Below the pieces are notes generated by a model. That model saw nothing but the letters and a program-made list of their open reading frames with translations, was not told where the DNA came from and searched no databases. Below, one piece after another: positions 1 to 9,453 of a stretch of DNA of 64,000 bases. The stretch's first letter is position 1. The number at the start of each line of letters is the position of its first letter. The DNA is from Paraburkholderia fungorum (GTDB lineage Bacteria; Pseudomonadota; Gammaproteobacteria; Burkholderiales; Burkholderiaceae): positions 156,943 to 220,942 of the forward strand of contig NZ_MCAS01000005.1 in NCBI RefSeq assembly GCF_003610895.1, given 5' to 3'. The position numbers were made by a program, and so were the translations under genes.

Positions 1-357
1 ATCGATAACGAAGCCGGCGATGCCGGTCGCATGCGCCTGCGTGGCCATGATTTCGCCAATCAGCGCGCAGGTCTGGTCGCCCTTGCCGTCGACCACAATC
101 ACGTCGCCTGGTTTTGCGATGGCGAGCGCCGCGTGGATGGCGAGGTTATCGCCCGGACGCACTTCAACGGTGATGGCCGGACCCGCCACCTTCATTTTGG
201 GCGACAGCGGTTTGACCCGGCCATTCAGCGTGCCGCGACGCCCGGCGACGTCCGCGAGGATGGCTGCCTGGAACTTCGCCGCCTCTGCGACGAGCTCGGG
301 CGACACGCGCTCGATGTCGCGAGCAATGGACGATGAACCATTCGAAGGGGTGCTCAT
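1..357 (-). CDS. RraA / HMG-aldolase-like family protein, 3' end outside window
   Basis: The first 119 codons of a minus-strand gene are visible and no stop occurs before the window edge. Reading from ATG at 357, the protein carries the segment GPAITVEVRPGDN followed by a VIVVDGKGD strand and a GEIMATQA helix. This is the fold core of the RraA-like family, formerly annotated as menaquinone methyltransferase-like, which contains 4-hydroxy-4-methyl-2-oxoglutarate aldolases and the RNase E inhibitor RraA. The active-site Arg-Asp pair that separates aldolases from RraA proper lies beyond the edge, so the activity cannot be assigned. A purine-rich ribosome binding site sits just upstream (about 366-370). 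The gene is divergent from an IclR regulator and operator-like sites lie directly upstream of the start, which suggests a catabolic role under IclR control. Confidence 0.8.
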   Translation of the reverse strand, partial: MSTPSNGSSSIARDIERVSPELVAEAAKFQAAILADVAGRRGTLNGRVKPLSPKMKVAGPAITVEVRPGDNLAIHAALAIAKPGDVIVVDGKGDQTCALIGEIMATQAHATGIAGFVID

Positions 358-378
358 AACGTTACCTCTGCAAGTTGC

Positions 379-494
379 GTTGTACTATGTACAACTATAG
401 TGTACTGTGTGAAATTACTATAACTTGCAAAGATGGCGAATTTCCACTGGCGTTTACCCTTTTACGGTGTAAACCATCGTTTTACTGTGTACAA
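379..494. promoter_or_regulatory. Four phased TAC-N3-GTA operator-like sites between RraA-like gene and iclR
   Basis: The intergenic region holds a perfect inverted repeat GTTGTAC-TAT-GTACAAC at 379-395, a perfect TTTAC-GGT-GTAAA at 461-473, and two weaker copies. The core TAC-N3-GTA (or GTG) begins at 383, 403, 463 and 483, so spacings are exactly 20, 60 and 20 bp, close to whole helical turns. Two sites lie next to the RraA-like start and two next to the IclR start. IclR proteins are known to bind short palindromes as dimers or tetramers, so the neighbouring regulator is the obvious candidate binder. That assignment is inference. Confidence 0.6.
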
Positions 495-518
495 TCTTCT
501 GGAAAGAACGAACGGGAG

Positions 519-1235
519 ATGAATGTGGGAAATGAAGGAGTAGCGGCCGTTGAGAAGGCGCTGTCGTTGCTGGACTGTTTCAAGCCAGGGGCGGAGGCAC
601 TTGCGCTAGCTGCGCTCGCACAATCGTCCGGTATGCACAAGACGACGGTGTATCGATTGATGAATTCGCTGGAGCGGATGAACTACGTCGTGCGCTCAGA
701 AGCGGGGCTTTATTCGCTTGGCCCGCGGGTACTCTATCTCGGCAAACTGTACGAGCAGTCCTTCCATCTTTCGTCGCTCGTTGAACCGATACTGCATAAG
801 CTGGCAGCCGAGACACGGGAGAGCGCATCGTACTACGTTATCGACCACGGCCAGCGTCTCTGTCTTTTCAGAGCAGAGCCGTCGGAAGGGCTCAGAGAGA
901 CCCGTCTACCAGGAACCGCACTTCCGCTCGACGACACGGCGATCAGCCGCGTGTTGCGATACTGGGGGCTCAAGGAACCGCTGTACGAAACCCCGCCGTC
1001 GCTGCCGACCTTCACCTCCGGCGCACGCGACCAGCACACCGCCGCATTTGCTACACCGGTGTTCGGCGAGGGTGACAAGTTCAAGGCGGCACTGACGTTG
1101 TCGGGCGCGGCCTCGCGGCTCGAAGCCGCACATGCATCGAACGAGCTCGACCGTCCTCAGCTGGATGCGGCATCCGAGCTGTCGCGCAAGCTTGGCGCGA
1201 GTGCGGCGTTTTGCGAAAGGATGTACGGCGCCTGA
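519..1235 (+). CDS. IclR family transcriptional regulator
   Basis: This 238-residue protein has the IclR layout. An N-terminal winged helix-turn-helix (about residues 8-70, including the run SSGMHKTTVYRLMNSLE) is followed by an effector-binding domain starting near residue 75 (YSLGPRVLYLG). The length is slightly short for the family (usually 240-270) because the C-terminal domain is compact. I chose ATG 519, since the longer frame back to 375 would run through the operator-like repeats and would add an unrelated cysteine-rich leader. IclR members usually respond to aromatic or small organic acids. Here the divergent RraA/HMG-aldolase-like gene is the likely target, and self-regulation is likely from the sites near its own start. 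Confidence 0.85.
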   Translation: MNVGNEGVAAVEKALSLLDCFKPGAEALALAALAQSSGMHKTTVYRLMNSLERMNYVVRSEAGLYSLGPRVLYLGKLYEQSFHLSSLVEPILHKLAAETRESASYYVIDHGQRLCLFRAEPSEGLRETRLPGTALPLDDTAISRVLRYWGLKEPLYETPPSLPTFTSGARDQHTAAFATPVFGEGDKFKAALTLSGAASRLEAAHASNELDRPQLDAASELSRKLGASAAFCERMYGA

Positions 1236-1263
1236 AGAGAGAATAGATCGCTGGCTTCCGAAC

Positions 1264-1295
1264 GGCGTGAGGGCGCAAATTCGCGCCCTCACGCC
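1264..1295. terminator. Bidirectional hairpin between iclR and permease
   Basis: A perfect 13-bp stem (1264-1276 with 1283-1295) closes a six-base loop. It lies between the two convergent gene ends. There is no long T-tract on either side, so termination strength is uncertain. Confidence 0.6.
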
Positions 1296-1306
1296 GCCTG
1301 CATGTC

Positions 1307-2692
1307 TTACTGCCCAGCCACCCGCGCACCGCCATGCAGCGCCGCACGCCGGCACTTGAACACATAGCCGGCCCACATCACAACGAGCCACGCGGGCACG
1401 AGCCACACCGAGACCGAGAGGCCCGGCGTCATGGCCAGAATCACGAGGATCAATGCCATGAAGGCAAGGCAGATCCAGTTGCTGACCGGGAACCAGAACG
1501 ACTTGAACACGAGCGTCTCGCCCGCCGCCAGCATCGCCTTGCGCGACTTCAGGTGCGTCAGGCTGATCAGTGCCCAGTTCAGCACGAGCGCGGCCACCAC
1601 CAGCGCCATCAGCAAACCGAGCGCCTCGGCGGGAATCAGATAGTTGATGATCACGCAGGTGAATGTGGCGAGCGCCGACAAACCAATCGCCATATACGGC
1701 ACGCCGCGCCGATCAACCTTCATCAGCGCACGCGGTGCGTTGCCCTGTTCCGCGAGACCGTAGAGCATGCGGCTATTTGCATACACGCCGCTGTTGTACA
1801 CCGAGAGCGCCGCGGTCAGCACCACCACGTTGAGCACATTCGCGGTCAGCGTCGAGCCGATCTGCGAGAAGATCATCACGAACGGACTGCCCCCGGCCGC
1901 CACCTGATTCCACGGGTACAACGAGAGCAGCACAGCCAGCGAGCAGATGTAGAAAATCAGAATCCGGTAGATCACCTGATTCACGGCCTTCGGAATGCTC
2001 TTCTGCGGATCAGCCGCTTCAGCCGCCGTAATGCCGATCAATTCGAGGCCGCCGAACGAAAACATGATGACCGCGAGCATCATGAACAGGCCATGGAAAC
2101 CATGCGGGAAAAATCCGCCGTCGGCCCAGAGATTGGTGATCGAGGCTTGCGGCCCACCATGGCCGCTGATCAGCAGATAGCCGCCGAACAGGATCATGCC
2201 GATCACCGCCACCACCTTGATGATCGCAAACCAGAATTCGGTTTCGCCGTACGCTTTGACGTTTGCGAGATTGATCGCGTTGATGAGGGCGAAGCACACC
2301 AGCGCCGAGACCCATGTGGGTACGCCTGGCCACCAGAAATGCACGTAGGTGCCGACTGCGGTCAACTCGGCCATGCTCACGAGCACGTACAGCACCCAGT
2401 AGTTCCAGCCGGACAGAAAGCCGGGAAAGTCGCCCCAATATTTGTACGCGAAGTGGCTGAACGAACCGGCAACCGGTTCTTGCGCGACCATTTCGCCAAG
2501 CTGGCGCATGATCATGAAAGCGATGATGCCGCCGATCGCGTAGCCGAGAATCATGGACGGCCCGGCTGCCTTCAACACGCTGGCGGAGCCGAGAAACAAG
2601 CCGGTGCCGATCGCCCCGCCCAGCGCGATCAGCTGGATGTGACGATTCTTAAGCCCGCGCTTCAGGCCGTCTTGCTGCTGTGCACTATTCAA
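1307..2692 (-). CDS. AroP/PheP-type amino acid permease
   Basis: This 461-residue integral membrane protein belongs to the amino acid-polyamine-organocation superfamily, AAT family. It starts with the family signature (RHIQLIALGGAIGTGLFLGS, residues 17-36) and has about twelve hydrophobic segments. The AGPSMILGYAIGG and GEMVAQEPVAGSFS stretches are typical of proton-coupled permeases for aromatic or branched neutral amino acids. The length matches AroP, PheP and ProY (about 455-460). Which amino acid it carries cannot be read from sequence alone. It is transcribed alone, convergent with iclR and divergent from the hydrolase gene; the shared 214-bp upstream region contains two palindromes. Confidence 0.85.
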   Translation of the reverse strand: MNSAQQQDGLKRGLKNRHIQLIALGGAIGTGLFLGSASVLKAAGPSMILGYAIGGIIAFMIMRQLGEMVAQEPVAGSFSHFAYKYWGDFPGFLSGWNYWVLYVLVSMAELTAVGTYVHFWWPGVPTWVSALVCFALINAINLANVKAYGETEFWFAIIKVVAVIGMILFGGYLLISGHGGPQASITNLWADGGFFPHGFHGLFMMLAVIMFSFGGLELIGITAAEAADPQKSIPKAVNQVIYRILIFYICSLAVLLSLYPWNQVAAGGSPFVMIFSQIGSTLTANVLNVVVLTAALSVYNSGVYANSRMLYGLAEQGNAPRALMKVDRRGVPYMAIGLSALATFTCVIINYLIPAEALGLLMALVVAALVLNWALISLTHLKSRKAMLAAGETLVFKSFWFPVSNWICLAFMALILVILAMTPGLSVSVWLVPAWLVVMWAGYVFKCRRAALHGGARVAGQ

Positions 2693-2772
2693 AATTGCGC
2701 CCCAGTGTATGGATATCGAGCACCCGATCAGACTTATGGCCTGCTCCGGCAGAACCGAAAATTTTACCGCGA

Positions 2773-2851
2773 CCGATATTCACTCAATATTGGGAGCAAC
2801 CCGCGCTTGGTTCTGCGCCGCACTTAACGGCAAGGATAGTGATTGTCACTA
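2773..2851. promoter_or_regulatory. Two palindromes in permease/hydrolase divergent region
   Basis: CCGATATT-cactc-AATATTGG (2773-2793, one mismatch between arms) and the perfect TAGTGA-TTG-TCACTA (2837-2851) both lie between the divergent starts at 2692 and 2907. They look like operators for dimeric repressors. I cannot name the regulator. Confidence 0.4.
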
Positions 2852-2906
2852 GCGGAGCGCTTCGGTATGTTGCCCTAGTCGAGGTCTCAGCCTGCGGAGA
2901 TTCAAC

Positions 2907-3905
2907 ATGTCGCCCAAACGCCTGCTTTGCGCCGCTGTTTTGTGTCTCTGCTTCGCCGGGGCGGGCGCGCTCGCGCAAACCGCGGCCCCGCCGGCAGAAC
3001 CCGCCGCCGAACCGGCTGACACACCCGGCATGGAGTCGAGCGCACCGGAAGCGCCGCCCCCGCCACCCGCGGAGCCGGCCGTCGTACCGGCTGTGCCCGC
3101 GGTGCCGGCTACGCCTGCTGCGACGGTCCCCACGCCCCCCGCACCCGCCGCCCCAAAAGCCGCCGCTAATACCACGCCTACCCCACCTCCCGCAGCGCCA
3201 ATGACCGGTCCCGTGCGCAACGTCGTGCTGGTGCATGGCGCGTTCGTCGACGGGTCGAGCTGGAACGGTGTCGTCGCGAAGCTGCAGCAGAAGGGTTATC
3301 ACGTGAGTTCAGTGCAGAACCCGCTCACGTCGCTCGCCGACGATGTCGCGGCCACCCGCCGCGTGCTCGCGCGCCAGGATGGCCCGACCATCCTGGTGGG
3401 CCACTCGTGGGGCGGCGTCGTGATCACGCAAGCCGGTGCGAACGCGCCGAACGTCGCGGGTCTCGTCTACGTGGCGGGGATTGCGCCGGACCTGCATGAA
3501 ACGACAGCGGACCTGATGAAGCGCGCCCCGACGATGCCTGCGGGTCAAGGCATCGTCGCGGACCCGACGGGTTTCCTGTGGCTCGACCGCACGAAATACC
3601 ACGCCGACTTTGCTGCCGACGTGCCCGAAAACCTCACGCGCGTACTGGCCACGGCACAAGTCCCGATCGCGGCAACGGTCTTCAGCGAAACGGTCAGCCA
3701 GGTCGCATGGAAGGAGAAACCTTCGTGGTACGTGCTGACCACCAAAGACCGCGCGCTATCACCCGCCGTCGAAAAATTCATGGCCGACCGGATGAAGGCG
3801 AAGATCGTGCCGATCGCATCGAGCCATCTCGTGCCGGTATCGCACGCGGGCGCTGTGGCGGATGTGATCGATCGCGCCGCGCGGGAATTGAGCCGGCAAC
3901 AGTAA
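2907..3905 (+). CDS. Exported alpha/beta hydrolase with proline/alanine-rich linker
   Basis: The 332-residue product begins with a Sec signal peptide (about residues 1-24, cleavage after ALA). About 75 residues very rich in Pro, Ala and Glu/Thr follow, then a compact alpha/beta hydrolase domain starting at VRNVVLVHGAF. The nucleophile elbow GHSWGG gives the catalytic serine, and a late SSHLVPVSH segment supplies the likely histidine. The domain resembles the salicylate-esterase/EstC-like group of small hydrolases. The low-complexity linker suggests the enzyme is tethered or spans the periplasm, which is inference. It ends 10 bp from the convergent M55 peptidase gene, with no terminator between. 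Confidence 0.8.
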   Translation: MSPKRLLCAAVLCLCFAGAGALAQTAAPPAEPAAEPADTPGMESSAPEAPPPPPAEPAVVPAVPAVPATPAATVPTPPAPAAPKAAANTTPTPPPAAPMTGPVRNVVLVHGAFVDGSSWNGVVAKLQQKGYHVSSVQNPLTSLADDVAATRRVLARQDGPTILVGHSWGGVVITQAGANAPNVAGLVYVAGIAPDLHETTADLMKRAPTMPAGQGIVADPTGFLWLDRTKYHADFAADVPENLTRVLATAQVPIAATVFSETVSQVAWKEKPSWYVLTTKDRALSPAVEKFMADRMKAKIVPIASSHLVPVSHAGAVADVIDRAARELSRQQ

Positions 3906-3915
3906 AGCAGACCGT

Positions 3916-4749
3916 TCAGCGCAGCATGAACGACATTGCCGACAGGCAGTTCAACATGCGCACGGCATGCTCCACCGACTCAGCACTAAAGCGTAACGTG
4001 ACGGCGTCGACGCGCGTAAGCGTCGGCCATTGGCAGAACAGATCGGCAAGCGCGGTAGTTTGTACACGCAGCTCGCATTCGACGGGCCGCACGGCAGCGC
4101 GCGTGGCTTGAGGCGCGTGGCCTTCCCCGATGTAACGCCGCACCGCTTCACGTGCCGCATTTTCAATCGCATCACGGGCGCTCGCCGGCGTTTGCGTCAC
4201 GCCGCTCGACTGTCCCGTGGCGCTCTTGGTCACGACGAAACGCGCGCGAGGAAAGCGCGGCGCGGTTTCCTCGGCGAATACATCGTCGCCGGATAAAAGC
4301 GCTACCTGTGCGCCATATTCTTCCGCCAGCGCGCCATACAATCCGGCCTCGCCGACTTCGGCGCCGTTCAGCAGGACACGCGTGAACGCGAAGCTATTGA
4401 TCGTATGCGAGAGAATGCCGTGCGTTTGCGAGCGGGCGTGATAGCCGATCATGAACACCAGCGCCGCGCCGTACTCGAGGCCAGCCATCATGCCGAGTGT
4501 GCGCGGCTTGCCGAGCACCACCTGGGCACGTGCGTCGAGTAGATCGGGCAGCAGATTGCGAAAGCCGCCGTGCGAATCGTTGACCCACACGTGAGTCGCG
4601 CCACCCGCGAACGCGCCTTCGATCGCGGCATTGGCTTCGAGTGTCATCCAGCGGCGCGCGGCTTCGTATTCGCCGTTACCCGCGCGCGTTTGCTCGGGAT
4701 GGAACACGCCGGCCACGCCTTCGATATCGGCGGAAATCAGAACTTTCAT
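3916..4749 (-). CDS. dppA: M55 family D-aminopeptidase (DppA-like)
   Basis: This 277-residue cytoplasmic zinc peptidase matches DppA of Bacillus subtilis closely in motif positions: SADIEG gives Asp8 and Glu10, NDSHGG gives His60, GYH gives His104 and the following LSH gives His115. These are the metal ligands and catalytic histidine known for the family, which removes N-terminal D-Ala or Gly from short peptides. It is the last gene of the minus-strand peptide-uptake cluster, 9 bp after the DmpA-like peptidase gene. That context suggests it digests imported peptides containing D-amino acids, for example from peptidoglycan. Substrate choice is inference. Confidence 0.85.
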   Translation of the reverse strand: MKVLISADIEGVAGVFHPEQTRAGNGEYEAARRWMTLEANAAIEGAFAGGATHVWVNDSHGGFRNLLPDLLDARAQVVLGKPRTLGMMAGLEYGAALVFMIGYHARSQTHGILSHTINSFAFTRVLLNGAEVGEAGLYGALAEEYGAQVALLSGDDVFAEETAPRFPRARFVVTKSATGQSSGVTQTPASARDAIENAAREAVRRYIGEGHAPQATRAAVRPVECELRVQTTALADLFCQWPTLTRVDAVTLRFSAESVEHAVRMLNCLSAMSFMLR

Positions 4750-4758
4750 CAGGGATGC

Positions 4759-5820
4759 TTACTTGAGAAGTTGGGCAAGATCAGGGGCGGTGTCGTGCAG
4801 CGATAGGCGACGATGACCGTCGCGCCCCGTGACGGTCATCGCGCTCCAAAGCACATCGACGATTGCCTGCTCGACGCTGTCCGCGCAGGCGCGCAATAGC
4901 GGATCGAGGCGTGCATCGGCGAGCAAGGGAGGCAGCGTGACAAAGTCGGATTCGTGCGGCACGGTGTAGGCCGTTGAGAACGCCAGCGCTATATCGCCGC
5001 TGCCGTGGCCGTACACCGAACCGGTTCGTGCGAGACCGGCTGCGGCACGCAACGACAGACGTTTAAGCTGGCGAGCATCGAGCGGCGCGTCGGTGGCGAC
5101 GATCATGATGATCGAGCCTTGCTCGGGTTTCGAGGTGACTTTGGCCGCGCGTTCGGCCAGTACGCGACCGAGTGGGGTGCCGTCGATCGTCAGCATCGGC
5201 AGGCGTCCGAAATTCGCCAGCACCAGCGCGCCGACGGCATAGTGCTGCCCTGCTACGTCGACCACGCGCGATGCGTTGCCGATTCCGCCCTTCAGATCGA
5301 AACACGACATGCCGCGGCCTGCGCCGACCGAGCCGCTCGCGACATCAACGCTTGCCGCTTCACACGCCTCGTTGTAATGCCGCTCGCTTACCGCCAAAGC
5401 CTGAATGTCGTTCAGGTATCCGTCATTGCATTCGAACACAAGCGGATTGACCGTCGACCATTCGCGTCCGATTTGCGGATTGACGCGGATTGCGGCACGA
5501 ATCTGCGCTTGCGCGACCGCTGCGACGCCGAAGGTATTGGTCAGTGCAATCGGCGTTTCCAGCACGCCGAGTTCTTCGACTTGCACGAGTCCGATGCTCT
5601 TGCCAAACCCATTGATCACCGAAACCGCAGCCGGCACCTTGTTGAGAAAAGGATCGCCGGAATGCGGATGAATCACGGTGACGCCGGTCTGGAGAGCGCC
5701 ATCGTCCAACGTGCAGTGTCCGACCGTGACGCCCTCCACGTCGGCGAGCGACCCACGCGGGCCGCTCGGCAGCACGCCGATGTGCGGTGCGTTGCTACTC
5801 ATAGTTCCAGTCGGACTCAT
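4759..5820 (-). CDS. P1 family peptidase, DmpA-like L-aminopeptidase/D-esterase
   Basis: The 353-residue protein belongs to the DmpA/BapA family of N-terminal nucleophile hydrolases, which self-cleave into two subunits. The predicted cleavage is Gly235-Ser236 in the stretch [14 protein letters not shown], leaving Ser236 as nucleophile of the small subunit. An early [12 protein letters not shown] and the NGFGKSIG loop are also family hallmarks. A much longer open frame extends to 6654 but is only an artefact of the upstream permease. The start at 5820 overlaps the gsiD stop as ATGA, so the two genes are translationally coupled; a second ATG at 5802 is possible. Members cleave D- and beta-amino acid amides or peptides. 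Confidence 0.88.
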   Translation of the reverse strand: MSPTGTMSSNAPHIGVLPSGPRGSLADVEGVTVGHCTLDDGALQTGVTVIHPHSGDPFLNKVPAAVSVINGFGKSIGLVQVEELGVLETPIALTNTFGVAAVAQAQIRAAIRVNPQIGREWSTVNPLVFECNDGYLNDIQALAVSERHYNEACEAASVDVASGSVGAGRGMSCFDLKGGIGNASRVVDVAGQHYAVGALVLANFGRLPMLTIDGTPLGRVLAERAAKVTSKPEQGSIIMIVATDAPLDARQLKRLSLRAAAGLARTGSVYGHGSGDIALAFSTAYTVPHESDFVTLPPLLADARLDPLLRACADSVEQAIVDVLWSAMTVTGRDGHRRLSLHDTAPDLAQLLK

Positions 5821-6722
5821 GGCCGGTCGAGTTTCGGGTCGAGCGCATCGCGCAAACCGTCGCCGAGCAGATTGAATGCCAGCACGGCGAGGAAAATCGC
5901 CAGACTCGGAAACAGCGCGATATGCGGCGCGGTCACCATATCGGCGCGCGCTTCGTTGAGCATCGCGCCCCACTCCGGCGTCGGCGGTTGTGCGCCGAGT
6001 CCGAGAAACGACAGGCTCGCCGCCGTGATGATCGAGGTACCGATGCGCATCGTGAAGTACACGACGATCGACGAAATCGTCCCCGGCAGAATATGCCGCA
6101 CGATGATGGTCCAGTCCGAAGCGCCGATGCTGCGGGCCGCTTCGATATAGGTGAGTTGCTTGAGCATCAGCGTATTGCCGCGTACGAGCCGCGCAAACGC
6201 CGGGATGCTGAAAATCGCCACTGCGCAGATCACATTGATCATGCCGTTGCCGAGAATCGCAACCACGCCGATCGCCAGCAGAATGCCCGGGAAGGCAAAC
6301 AGCACGTCGGCCACACGCATGGTGATGCGGTCCCACCAGCCTTCGTAGTACCCGGCCAGCAAACCGAAGAACGTGCCGATCACCGCGCCGATCGCGACCG
6401 ACAGAAAGCCGGCCTCGAGCGAAATACGCGACCCCACCAGAATGCGGCTGAAAATATCGCGGCCCAACGAATCGACGCCGAACCAGTGCGCGGCCGAAGG
6501 CCCTGCGTTCAACGCGTCGTAGTCGAAGAAATTCTCCGGATCGTACGGCACGATATGCGGCGCGAGAATCGCGACCACGATCAGCAGCAGCACGAAGATG
6601 CCGGCGGCGAGCGCCACATGCTGCTTGCGGAATTTGCGCCAGAACTCGCTCCACGGCGTGCGGATCGCGCTTTCTACGAGGGCGGCCTTGGCCGCATTCG
6701 CCTCGGTAGCAGAGATGCTCAT
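5817..6722 (-). CDS. gsiD: Peptide/glutathione ABC transporter permease, GsiD/DppC type
   Basis: This 301-residue inner-membrane permease has an N-terminal OppC-type segment ending in a long helix (about residues 35-55), a periplasmic loop with [15 protein letters not shown], and the EAA loop [22 protein letters not shown] that contacts the ATPase. The frame continues upstream to 6803, but ATG 6722 lies just after the gsiC stop (8 bp) and gives the family length. With gsiC it forms the transmembrane pore. Gene order iaaA-gsiA-B-C-D is the same as in E. coli, which supports the glutathione/peptide importer assignment. Confidence 0.85.
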   Translation of the reverse strand: MSISATEANAAKAALVESAIRTPWSEFWRKFRKQHVALAAGIFVLLLIVVAILAPHIVPYDPENFFDYDALNAGPSAAHWFGVDSLGRDIFSRILVGSRISLEAGFLSVAIGAVIGTFFGLLAGYYEGWWDRITMRVADVLFAFPGILLAIGVVAILGNGMINVICAVAIFSIPAFARLVRGNTLMLKQLTYIEAARSIGASDWTIIVRHILPGTISSIVVYFTMRIGTSIITAASLSFLGLGAQPPTPEWGAMLNEARADMVTAPHIALFPSLAIFLAVLAFNLLGDGLRDALDPKLDRP

Positions 6723-6729
6723 GCGGGCC

Positions 6730-7650
6730 TCACTTGAAACGGATAGTCGGGTTGATGACGGCATACAGCACGTCCACAACCAGGTTGATGATGATGAACT
6801 CAAGCGAGAACAACAGTACTTCGGCCTGAATCACCGGATAGTCGCGCATCGCCACGGCGTCCACCAGCAGGCGTCCGAGCCCCGGCCAGTTGAACACCAC
6901 TTCGACCACGATCGAGCCGCCCAGCAGAAAGCCGAATTGCAGCCCCATCATGGTGATGACGGGAATCATCGCGTTGCGCAGACAGTGTTTGACGATCACG
7001 AGCCGTTCGGGCACACCCTTCGCACGTGCGGTGCGCACGAAATCTTCGTTCATCACTTCGACGAACGAAGCACGCGTGAAGCGCGCCATCACCGCCGCCA
7101 CGGCCGCGCCGAGCGTGAGCGAGGGCAGCACGTAACTCTGCCAGGACCCGTCGCCGACAATCGGCAGCCAGCCGAGTTTCACCGAAAAGATCTCCATCAG
7201 CAGCATGCCGAGCGCGAACGCGGGAAACGAAATACCCGACACCGCGAGCGTCATGCCGAGCCGGTCCGGCCAGCGATTGCGCCACACCGCCGAGACGATG
7301 CCGATACCCATGCCGAGCACCACCGCCCACACCATGCTGGCGAGCGTGAGCAGCAGCGTCGGCATGAAGCGCTCGCCGATTTCCTGGCTGACCGGCCGCT
7401 TGCTGCGCGTAGACGTGCCGAAATCGCCGTGCGCGATCTTCACGAAGAAGTTGGCGAATTGCTCCGGCATCGGCTTATCGAGGCCGAGATCGGCGCGCAC
7501 CAGCGCAACGGTCGCTTCGTCCGCTTCCGGACCGGCCGCAAGACGCGCCGGGTCGCCGGGCAACAGATGCACGAACAGGAACACCAGCACGGCGACGATA
7601 AAGAGCGTCGGCAGCAGGCCAAAGATACGTTTGACGAGGAAGTTCAGCAT
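6730..7650 (-). CDS. gsiC: Peptide/glutathione ABC transporter permease, GsiC/DppB type
   Basis: This 306-residue permease starts with the typical DppB/GsiC leader [17 protein letters not shown] and has about six membrane helices. The conserved LPGDPARL loop follows helix 1, and the EAA motif appears as [24 protein letters not shown]. The C-terminal [15 protein letters not shown] tail is also standard. It pairs with GsiD in the membrane. A 101-bp gap separates it from gsiB, and that gap contains a branched hairpin which may set the ratio of binding protein to permease. Confidence 0.88.
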   Translation of the reverse strand: MLNFLVKRIFGLLPTLFIVAVLVFLFVHLLPGDPARLAAGPEADEATVALVRADLGLDKPMPEQFANFFVKIAHGDFGTSTRSKRPVSQEIGERFMPTLLLTLASMVWAVVLGMGIGIVSAVWRNRWPDRLGMTLAVSGISFPAFALGMLLMEIFSVKLGWLPIVGDGSWQSYVLPSLTLGAAVAAVMARFTRASFVEVMNEDFVRTARAKGVPERLVIVKHCLRNAMIPVITMMGLQFGFLLGGSIVVEVVFNWPGLGRLLVDAVAMRDYPVIQAEVLLFSLEFIIINLVVDVLYAVINPTIRFK

Positions 7651-7701
7651 GAAACCAATCCGGCAATGAGGCGGGCAACGAAGATTCGTCGAAAAGCGGC
7701 T

Positions 7702-7741
7702 GCCCGGGCTGCGTGTGTGTTTCGAACACGCGGCACCGGGC
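7702..7741 (-). other. Two-part hairpin in the gsiB-gsiC gap
   Basis: An outer stem GCCCGG/CCGGGC (7702-7707 with 7736-7741) encloses an inner stem GCGTGT/ACACGC (7711-7716 with 7726-7731). It lies just behind the binding-protein gene and has no T-tract. Such structures downstream of binding-protein genes are known to stabilise the upstream mRNA or partly stop transcription. Confidence 0.5.
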
Positions 7742-7751
7742 GGTCAACTCA

Positions 7752-9314
7752 TCACTTGATCGCGATCTCGTCGAAATTGAACGAGCCGTCCGGCGCGACA
7801 TAGGCACCCGACAGACGCTTGCTGCGCGCATACACGACCTTCTCCTTGACGAGGAAGATCCACGGCGCGTCGGCCCAGATGCGTTTTTGCGCGTCGGTGT
7901 AGAGCGCGGCCTTCTTGGTGCGGTCGGTGGTTTCGAGCGCCTGCTTCAGGTCGCTGTCGACCGTATCGTTCTTGTAGTAGGCGGTGTTGACCATCTTCGG
8001 CGGGAACGAGACCGACCCGAGCAGCGGCGTAATCGCCCAGTCCGCTTCACCTGTCGAGGACGACCAGCCGGCGTAGTACATCCGCACTGGCGCGGTTGCC
8101 GGGTCCTGCGCGCTTTCCACCTTCGCGACGCGTTGACCGGCTTCGAGCGCTTCGACCTGCGCCTTGATACCGACTTGCGCGAGTTGCTGCTGCACGAACT
8201 GGATCACCTTCTGCGCGGTCGAGTAGTTATACGCCGACCACAACGTTGTTTCGAAGCCATTCGGATAACCCGCTTCCTTCAGCAGTTCGCGGGCCTTTGC
8301 CGGATCGTACGGCCACGGGCCGAGCTTCACCGCGTAGTCCACGCCTTGCGGCACCACGCCGTCAGCCGGCGTCGCGTAACCGGCGAACGCGACCTTCGTC
8401 AGCGCGTCCTTGTTGACCGCGTAGTTCAACGCTTCACGTACTTTCGGATTGTCGAACGGCTTCTGATTGACGTTCAGGCTGATATAACGCTGGATAATCG
8501 ACGGCGACGCGATCAGATCGACCTTCGGGCTCGACTGCAACTGTGCGGCCTGCTCGAACGGCACCTGGAACGCGAAGTCCGCTTCGCCGGTACGCATCAA
8601 CGCAGCACGCGTGTTGTTGTCCACCACCGGCTTCCAGTCGATCGCATCGATCTTCGGATAACCCTTCTTCCAGTAGCCGGCAAATTTCTTCACCGTCAGG
8701 TCGCCTGCCGGGTCCCACTTCACCAGCTCGAACGGACCTGTGCCGACCGGATGGAACGCGATGTCCTTGCCATACTTCTTCAGCGCCTCAGGTGAAATCA
8801 TGACCGCCGACGGATGCGCGAGCACGTTGACGAACGCCGAGAACGGCGCCTTCAGGGTGATCTTCACCGTGTACGGATCGACCACTTCGGTCTTCTCGAT
8901 CCGGTTGAACATGTTGTAGCGCTTGAGCTTGTTCGCCGGATCGGTCACGCGGTCGAAGTTCGCTTTCACCGCAGCTGCGTTGAAGTCGGTGCCGTCCTGG
9001 AACTTCACGCCATGGCGCAGCTTGAAGGTGTAGACCGTGGCATCCGGACTCGCTTCGTAGCTGTCGGCCAGCACGTTGACCAGTTTCATGTCCTTGTCGA
9101 AACCGAACAGACCTTGATAGAACGACTTGGCGACGGCTTGTGAGAGCGTGTCGTTCGCGTCATACGGATCGAGCGTCGTGAAGGTCGATGCAACGGCCAT
9201 CACGGCCGTGGTATCGGCGTGCGCCACACTGCCCGCGAGCATCGCGAACACCACCGCGCCGCCGCTGACCAGCGCGCGCAAACGAAACGGAGAAGACGGG
9301 ACCAGCAGGTTCAT
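7752..9314 (-). CDS. gsiB: Periplasmic peptide/glutathione-binding protein, GsiB type
   Basis: This is a 520-residue solute-binding protein of family 5. A Sec signal peptide covers about residues 1-33 (ending SVAHA before DTTAVM). The mature part shows family landmarks: LDPYDAND near the N-terminus, the [17 protein letters not shown] strand, [17 protein letters not shown], and [14 protein letters not shown]. The start at 9314 has a GGAG site seven bases upstream; the open frame continues to 9509 only by chance. It delivers short peptides or glutathione to GsiCD. Identity as GsiB rather than a general DppA-type protein rests on gene order. Confidence 0.88.
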   Translation of the reverse strand: MNLLVPSSPFRLRALVSGGAVVFAMLAGSVAHADTTAVMAVASTFTTLDPYDANDTLSQAVAKSFYQGLFGFDKDMKLVNVLADSYEASPDATVYTFKLRHGVKFQDGTDFNAAAVKANFDRVTDPANKLKRYNMFNRIEKTEVVDPYTVKITLKAPFSAFVNVLAHPSAVMISPEALKKYGKDIAFHPVGTGPFELVKWDPAGDLTVKKFAGYWKKGYPKIDAIDWKPVVDNNTRAALMRTGEADFAFQVPFEQAAQLQSSPKVDLIASPSIIQRYISLNVNQKPFDNPKVREALNYAVNKDALTKVAFAGYATPADGVVPQGVDYAVKLGPWPYDPAKARELLKEAGYPNGFETTLWSAYNYSTAQKVIQFVQQQLAQVGIKAQVEALEAGQRVAKVESAQDPATAPVRMYYAGWSSSTGEADWAITPLLGSVSFPPKMVNTAYYKNDTVDSDLKQALETTDRTKKAALYTDAQKRIWADAPWIFLVKEKVVYARSKRLSGAYVAPDGSFNFDEIAIK

Positions 9315-9453
9315 GAGGTTGCTCCAGGCTGCGAATTGAAACAGGGTTATGTGCTGCGAGAGAAAATTGCTTGGTTTTACTTCAGGTCTGGCACTTCGAT
9401 CGGGTCTGCGTATTAACGTGCACCCAGATCCGCATTCAAACTTGCATCCGCGT

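Noticed and set aside
1334..2827. Long plus-strand open frame (497 codons) over the permease gene
   Set aside because: It is antisense to a clear permease; the translation is rich in His, Arg and Gln with no domain, a usual shadow in GC-rich genomes.
4759..6654. Long continuous minus-strand frame suggesting a 631-residue fusion
   Set aside because: Only the part from 5820 matches the P1 peptidase family; the rest overlaps gsiD in another frame and reads as low-complexity Arg-rich sequence.
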